A program made the position numbers and the translations under genes. The notes beneath the pieces were generated by a model. The model was not told the origin of the DNA. It did not search any database and worked only from the letters and a program-made list of their open reading frames with translations. DNA of 10,439 nucleotides from an uncultured Prevotella sp. (GTDB taxonomy: Bacteria; Bacteroidota; Bacteroidia; Bacteroidales; Bacteroidaceae): NCBI GenBank assembly GCA_900540885.1, contig UQHJ01000079.1, positions 1 to 10,439 of the forward strand, given 5' to 3'. Shown piece after piece: positions 7,604 through 10,439 of this stretch; the stretch's first letter is position 1; each line of letters opens with the position of its first letter.

Positions 7604-7611
7604 CAAAATTA
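7604..7611 (-). promoter_or_regulatory. Bacteroidetes -7 element for the TonB-dependent receptor
   Basis: TAATTTTG on the - strand is an exact match to the Bacteroidetes primary-sigma -7 consensus TAnnTTTG. It ends 34 bases before the receptor ATG, giving a leader of about 28 bases. The expected -33 TTG is not clear; GTTTTCG lies at about the right distance. Confidence 0.55.
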
Positions 7612-7643
7612 CGAGGGGGGTATTACGAAAACGTGAAGCTCAT

Positions 7644-7913
7644 GTGAAGATTGTGCAACAAAACAAAAATCAAAGAGACTGCAACTCCGCTGCCCTTGCA
7701 AGGGACTCATATCGTGAGCAAGGCTTAACTCGCAGTGGAACTCCTGAGGAAGATCAGAATGACCTTATACTTGTATTCGAGATTGAGTTCATAGGACAAC
7801 TTTTCAACGATTACAAGTCCGTTGATTTAAAGATATGGAGGACGTTTACTGATACAACTCTCTATGAGTTATTAGACGGCCAAGATAATGAAAAGCATAG
7901 TTTAGTCGTATAA
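7644..7913 (+). pseudogene. Unrecognised + strand reading frame, probably a gene remnant
   Basis: A frame that is open from 7581 ends with TAA at 7911-7913. The part before about 7640 overlaps the receptor promoter region on the other strand and is unlikely to be coding. The only ATG is there, so a real product would need a GTG start (7644 or 7653), giving about 85-90 residues. The second half has protein-like composition (EEDQNDLILVFEIEFIGQLF, then DYKSVDLKIW and a TTLYELL helix-like stretch), is acidic and soluble, and has no signal peptide. It uses AGG and ATA codons. I do not recognise a family. The strong + strand hairpin terminator that starts 15 bases after the stop argues that the + strand was once transcribed here. 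It could be the tail of a gene cut off by rearrangement, or chance. Confidence 0.3.
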
Positions 7914-7927
7914 CAAGAATTGATATT

Positions 7928-7977
7928 AGTCGGCTGATTTTAAGCGAAAGCTTAAGGTTAGTCGGTTTGTCATTTTT
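7928..7977 (+). terminator. Intrinsic terminator with GAAA tetraloop after the + strand remnant
   Basis: Arms 7928-7945 and 7950-7967 make an uninterrupted 18-bp stem closed by a GAAA (GNRA) tetraloop, followed by TGTCATTTTT. Six of the 18 pairs are G-U only when the + strand is transcribed; on the - strand they would be A-C mismatches. This asymmetry says the structure serves + strand RNA. Confidence 0.6.
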
Positions 7978-8107
7978 CACAACTCTGTGCAATCATAAAT
8001 CCTACACCTTCTGCAACCACAAAAATACCGATAGTGAAGAAGAACAAAAAGAACCACTGGGCATAGTGATCGAGGTAGCAGCCATCATATTCCTTATATA
8101 ATTTTGT
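7970..8107 (-). pseudogene. C-terminal remnant of a membrane protein
   Basis: On the - strand a 45-codon frame runs from just after a TGA inside the 8101-8132 hairpin to a TGA at 7970-7972. It reads TKLYKEYDGCYLDHYAQW followed by a convincing single transmembrane helix (FFLFFFTIGIFVVAEGVGFMIA) and a short polar end. There is no start codon before the helix, so an upstream part is missing. I do not recognise the family. The composition makes chance less likely than decay, but the call is tentative. Confidence 0.35.
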
Positions 8108-8140
8108 TCAATAGTCTACTATTGAACAAAATCTCTTTTT
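8101..8140 (+). terminator. 14-bp hairpin with T-run
   Basis: ATTTTGTTCAATAG (8101-8114) and its exact reverse complement (8119-8132) flank a TCTA loop, and CTCTTTTT follows on the + strand. This is a good intrinsic terminator shape apart from its low GC content. No + strand gene ends close by except the remnant at 7913, so it may be a backup terminator or part of a mobile remnant. Confidence 0.45.
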
Positions 8141-8179
8141 ATCCCTTTAATGAAAAGATTAATGGTCGATTAATGATTG

Positions 8180-8220
8180 AATTTTCGGATTTAGGCCGTA
8201 CCCGCCTAAATCCGAAAATT
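8180..8220. repeat. Perfect 17-bp inverted repeat with 7-base loop
   Basis: AATTTTCGGATTTAGGC (8180-8196) is mirrored exactly at 8204-8220 around the loop CGTACCC. Neither strand has a T-run after it. It lies 86 bases past the ppx/gppA stop and could protect that mRNA's 3' end, terminate inefficiently, or be a small palindromic repeat. Confidence 0.7.
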
Positions 8221-8267
8221 GAGTGAATAATATCCGCCAAAGAGGTCTCGCTAAAAAGGTCTGTTTT

Positions 8268-8299
8268 GAAACTCACGAACCCTTTAACTCCCTAACTCC
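8268..8299 (-). repeat. Period-8 repeat after ppx/gppA stop
   Basis: Six bases after the TAG (- strand) come four degenerate 8-base units, on the + strand GAAACTCA, CGAACCCT, TTAACTCC and CTAACTCC, with AAC kept at the same place in each. This is the same YRRGTTRA-like unit, in sense orientation, as at the ends of nrdD and ppk1. Confidence 0.5.
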
Positions 8300-8305
8300 G
8301 TTGTA

Positions 8306-9223
8306 CTACACCTTTTGCGCTTGTCGTGTGAGGCGTTGGGCGTATAGCTCGTCGATGATGCCGTCGGCCAGTCCGATAACAGGCACATGTATATATTCGG
8401 CATGCACGGTGCGGGCAATGCGCAGAAATATCTCCGCCGCGGGTATGATAACGTCTGCGCGGTCGTTTTTGAGAGCAAACTGTTCCATGCGCTCCTCCAC
8501 GCTCAAGGGCTTGAGTTCGTCGTAAATGGCCTGTACCGAGTAGATGGGCATGCGTTGCAGTGTGCGGTCCTTGACAGCCGTCATGCGGTAAATCTTGTTG
8601 ATGTTGCCGCCCGACCCAATGATGTTGATGTGGTCGATGCCGTTCTGCATCATCATGTCAAGGTCATGTTCGAGTCGCTGCCATTCGTCGTCGCGCACAT
8701 TGCCGGTGAGCAGTCGCACCGTGCCAATGTTGTATGAAGCAGAGCTGAGTAACTGCCCATTGCGCAGGTGGTTCACCTCGGTAGAGCCACCGCCCACGTC
8801 AACGTAAATGTAATTGCCCGTGCGGTCGGCCATGCACTCAAGGTGGTTGCTATATACAATGTGTGCCTCCTCCTTGCCATCGATAATCTCGATATTGAGT
8901 CCCGTGTCCTTCAGTATGTGCGCTATCACTTCGGGCCCGTTCACGGCATCGCGCATGGCCGATGTGGCACAGGCGCGGTAATCGTCCACGTCGTATATCT
9001 TCATCAACTGGCGGTAAGCCTTCATGAGCCGGCGCAACTTGTCGGCCTTCTTGTTCGACAGCTCGCCGTTGGTAAAGATGTCGAAGCCCAGGCGCAGCGG
9101 CACACGTAGCAACATGATTTTCTTGAATTTGCTTTTGTCGTCAGCCTTGCTGTCAATGCTTTTGATGAGCAATCGCACGGCGTTGGAACCAATGTCGATT
9201 GCAGCGTAATTGAGTCGTGCCAA
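8306..9223 (-). CDS. ppx/gppA: Ppx/GppA family phosphatase (exopolyphosphatase / pppGpp phosphatase)
   Basis: The 305-residue cytoplasmic protein belongs to the actin-like (ASKHA) Ppx/GppA family, which removes terminal phosphate from polyphosphate or converts pppGpp to ppGpp. Motifs in order: phosphate-1 loop AAIDIGSNAVRLL (7-19), ATSAMRDAVNG (86-96), DGKEEA with the probable catalytic glutamate (115-120), phosphate-2 loop VDVGGGSTEV (141-150) and the adenosine-type motif IIGSGGNI (201-208). It has only the two ASKHA domains and lacks the C-terminal helical extension of E. coli Ppx/GppA (about 500 residues), as in short forms from other phyla. The start is TTG (9221-9223): no in-frame ATG lies upstream near it and the phosphate-1 loop begins six residues in. 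It lies 169 bases downstream of ppk1, same strand, which favours a polyphosphate role, but Ppx and GppA activities cannot be separated by sequence alone. Confidence 0.92.
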   Translation of the reverse strand: MARLNYAAIDIGSNAVRLLIKSIDSKADDKSKFKKIMLLRVPLRLGFDIFTNGELSNKKADKLRRLMKAYRQLMKIYDVDDYRACATSAMRDAVNGPEVIAHILKDTGLNIEIIDGKEEAHIVYSNHLECMADRTGNYIYVDVGGGSTEVNHLRNGQLLSSASYNIGTVRLLTGNVRDDEWQRLEHDLDMMMQNGIDHINIIGSGGNINKIYRMTAVKDRTLQRMPIYSVQAIYDELKPLSVEERMEQFALKNDRADVIIPAAEIFLRIARTVHAEYIHVPVIGLADGIIDELYAQRLTRQAQKV

Positions 9224-9238
9224 AATGTATGGTGGTTT

Positions 9239-9294
9239 TAAGTGGATAAGTTGATAGGTTAACGGGTTGACAAGTTAACGGGTTGACAAGTAAG
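9239..9294 (+). repeat. Period-8 tandem array between ppk1 and ppx/gppA (inverted orientation)
   Basis: Seven consecutive 8-base units: TAAGTGGA, TAAGTTGA, TAGGTTAA, CGGGTTGA, CAAGTTAA, CGGGTTGA, CAAGTAAG. It has the same consensus as the gene-end arrays but here reads antisense to the genes, in the leader of ppx/gppA. Positions 9274-9295 are the inverse of 9354-9375 at 18 of 22 bases, with two of the differences giving G-U pairs in - strand RNA. Confidence 0.75.
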
Positions 9295-9350
9295 TATGCT
9301 ATACACTTTAGGTGAAAGTAAGAATGCCAGGAAACTTAAAAAAAAATTGG

Positions 9351-9358
9351 CAAACTTA
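9351..9358 (-). promoter_or_regulatory. Possible -7 element for ppx/gppA
   Basis: TAAGTTTG on the - strand matches TAnnTTTG exactly, 36 bases after the ppk1 stop and about 130 bases before the TTG start. A TTG lies 13 bases upstream, closer than the usual 19-21, so the promoter is doubtful. If used, the leader would contain the inverted period-8 array. Confidence 0.25.
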
Positions 9359-9394
9359 CCTGTCATCTCGTCAACTCGTCGCTCCGTCACCCTT
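9355..9394 (-). repeat. Period-8 repeat overlapping the ppk1 stop
   Basis: Read on the - strand: AAGGGTGA (overlapping the TAA stop), CGGAGCGA, CGAGTTGA, CGAGATGA, CAGGTAAG. Five units in sense orientation, the same family as after nrdD and ppx/gppA. With the inverted array at 9239-9294 it can form a long stem enclosing a 58-base loop that contains a poly-U tract. Confidence 0.6.
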
Positions 9395-10439
9395 ATTGTG
9401 CAGCCTCTTCTGTCTCCATGTTGCGGTAGTGCTCATACAGCGCCTCTTGTGAACGGAACGGGGCGGCTTCGTCCCCAGTGTGCCAGGGTCGGTTGCGGCC
9501 AGTGCCGTCGACGGTGCGCCCCTGCTGATTGTCGCGCAGCGCATAGTCAATCACTCGTTTGAGGTCGTCCTTAATGGCTGGGTCGTAAACGGGTGTCACC
9601 ACCTCGATGCGGCTATTGAGGTTGCGTGGCATCCAGTCGGCCGAGCCAATAAACATCTTGTCCTCGCCTGCTGCACAGAACTGGAAGATGCGCGCGTGCT
9701 CAAGGTAACGGTCGATGATGCCCACAATGCGTATGTTGTCGCTCTTGCCCGCAATGCCCGTAACCAGTGAACAGTTGCCGCGCACCACCAAGTCAATCTT
9801 CACCCCGTTGGCCGATGCCTCGTAAAGTTTCTTCACTATCGCGGGATCGGTTATGTGGTTGATTTTGATGCGTATATAGGCTGGTTTGCCCGTATTGTGG
9901 TTCTTAATCTCGTCGTTGATAAGTTTGACAAAGCGGTTGCGCATCTCGTTGGGCGACACAAGCAACTCCTTGTATTTGGCGGGCAGATAGGGCTGCTTGA
10001 TAAAGTCGAACACTTGGGCCACATCGCGCACAATGTTGCGGTTGGCCGTCATGAGCATATAGTCGGTGTAGCAGCGGGCATTACCCTCGTGAAAGTTGCC
10101 GGTGCTCACCACGCAGATGTCCGCGCCCTTGCGCATGCCGATGTGCGTGATTTTGGAGTGCACCTTCAGTCCTTCAACACCAAATATGACGTTGATGCCC
10201 ACCTCCTGCATCTTTTTCGACCAGTTGATATTCGACGCCTCGTCAAAGCGTGCCAGCAGTTCAATCACCACCGTCACCTGTTTGCCGTTTTGGGCAGCAT
10301 TGATGAGCGCCTTGACCACCTTCGACTCGCGTGCCAAGCGATAGAGCGTGGTTTCGATGCTCTTCACCTCCTTGTGCACGGCAGCCTCTTGCAGCAAGCG
10401 TATGTACGATGCAAAGTCGTGGTAAGGCACATGAATGTA
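9393..10439 (-). CDS. ppk1: Polyphosphate kinase 1, C-terminal half (partial, runs off the window)
   Basis: PPK1 reversibly transfers the gamma-phosphate of ATP to inorganic polyphosphate, typically as a membrane-associated enzyme. The window holds about 348 codons from YIHVPYHDFASYIRLL to the TAA at 9393-9395; no start is seen, and the frame is open to the edge, so the N and H domains and part of C1 lie beyond 10439. Both phospholipase-D-like C domains are present. The autophosphorylated histidine is in GLKVHSK (codon 10158-10160), matching E. coli H435, and the second essential histidine is in DRYLEHARI (codon 9696-9698), matching H592. ELLARFDEASNI, STGNFHEGNAR, YTDYMLMTA and SADWMPRNL are typical PPK1 blocks. 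The C-terminal tail after IDYALRD is short and polar. It precedes ppx/gppA on the same strand, so synthesis and degradation of polyphosphate are linked. Identification is very secure. Confidence 0.96.
   Translation of the reverse strand, partial: YIHVPYHDFASYIRLLQEAAVHKEVKSIETTLYRLARESKVVKALINAAQNGKQVTVVIELLARFDEASNINWSKKMQEVGINVIFGVEGLKVHSKITHIGMRKGADICVVSTGNFHEGNARCYTDYMLMTANRNIVRDVAQVFDFIKQPYLPAKYKELLVSPNEMRNRFVKLINDEIKNHNTGKPAYIRIKINHITDPAIVKKLYEASANGVKIDLVVRGNCSLVTGIAGKSDNIRIVGIIDRYLEHARIFQFCAAGEDKMFIGSADWMPRNLNSRIEVVTPVYDPAIKDDLKRVIDYALRDNQQGRTVDGTGRNRPWHTGDEAAPFRSQEALYEHYRNMETEEAAQ

Noticed and set aside
7690..7760. tRNA-like segment with a CCCTTGCAAGGG stem
   Set aside because: No acceptor, D or T arms can be completed around it, and no GTTCRA-type T loop is present.
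8370..8455. Small frame 64 codons on the - strand within ppx/gppA
   Set aside because: It is an out-of-frame shadow inside a gene with complete family motifs.
9239..9394. CRISPR-like array
   Set aside because: The repeat period is 8 bases with no spacers, repeats are degenerate, and there are no cas genes.

Overview
The window reads as chromosomal DNA from an anaerobic member of the Bacteroidales, most likely Prevotella or a close relative. The evidence is an oxygen-sensitive class III ribonucleotide reductase, start codons without Shine-Dalgarno sequences, a TAnnTTTG-type promoter, an outer-membrane TonB-dependent receptor with an N-terminal carboxypeptidase-regulatory-like domain, and an OmpA-family tail of Bacteroidetes type. 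The species call is inference.

Layout. (1) 107-2883, + strand: nrdD and nrdG, which make deoxyribonucleotides without oxygen. A near-perfect 115-nt palindrome separates them, and a 12-bp-arm inverted repeat lies upstream of nrdD. (2) 2884-3591: gene-poor. It holds structured AT-rich DNA and a decayed OmpA-family C-terminus on the - strand. (3) 3592-7569, - strand: a TonB-dependent receptor followed by a secreted acid-phosphatase-type metallophosphoesterase, plausibly a phosphate-ester scavenging pair. No SusD partner is seen. (4) 7570-8305: gene-poor, with a Bacteroidetes-type promoter for the receptor, an unrecognised + strand reading frame followed by a hairpin terminator, a small membrane-segment remnant on the - strand, and two more perfect hairpins. 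(5) 8306-10439, - strand: a short Ppx/GppA-family phosphatase and, upstream of it, the C-terminal half of polyphosphate kinase 1, which runs off the window. These two make and break inorganic polyphosphate.

The most notable structure not explained by genes is a family of degenerate repeats with a period of 8 bases (roughly YRRGTTRA). They sit directly after the stop codons of nrdD, ppk1 and the Ppx/GppA gene, read in the sense direction. A longer inverted array lies between ppk1 and ppx/gppA and can pair with the first to make a 22-bp stem. I see no CRISPR array, intact insertion sequence, tRNA or rRNA, and no clear defence or otherwise new protein system. The coding content is ordinary core metabolism and uptake; the interest is in the spacers.
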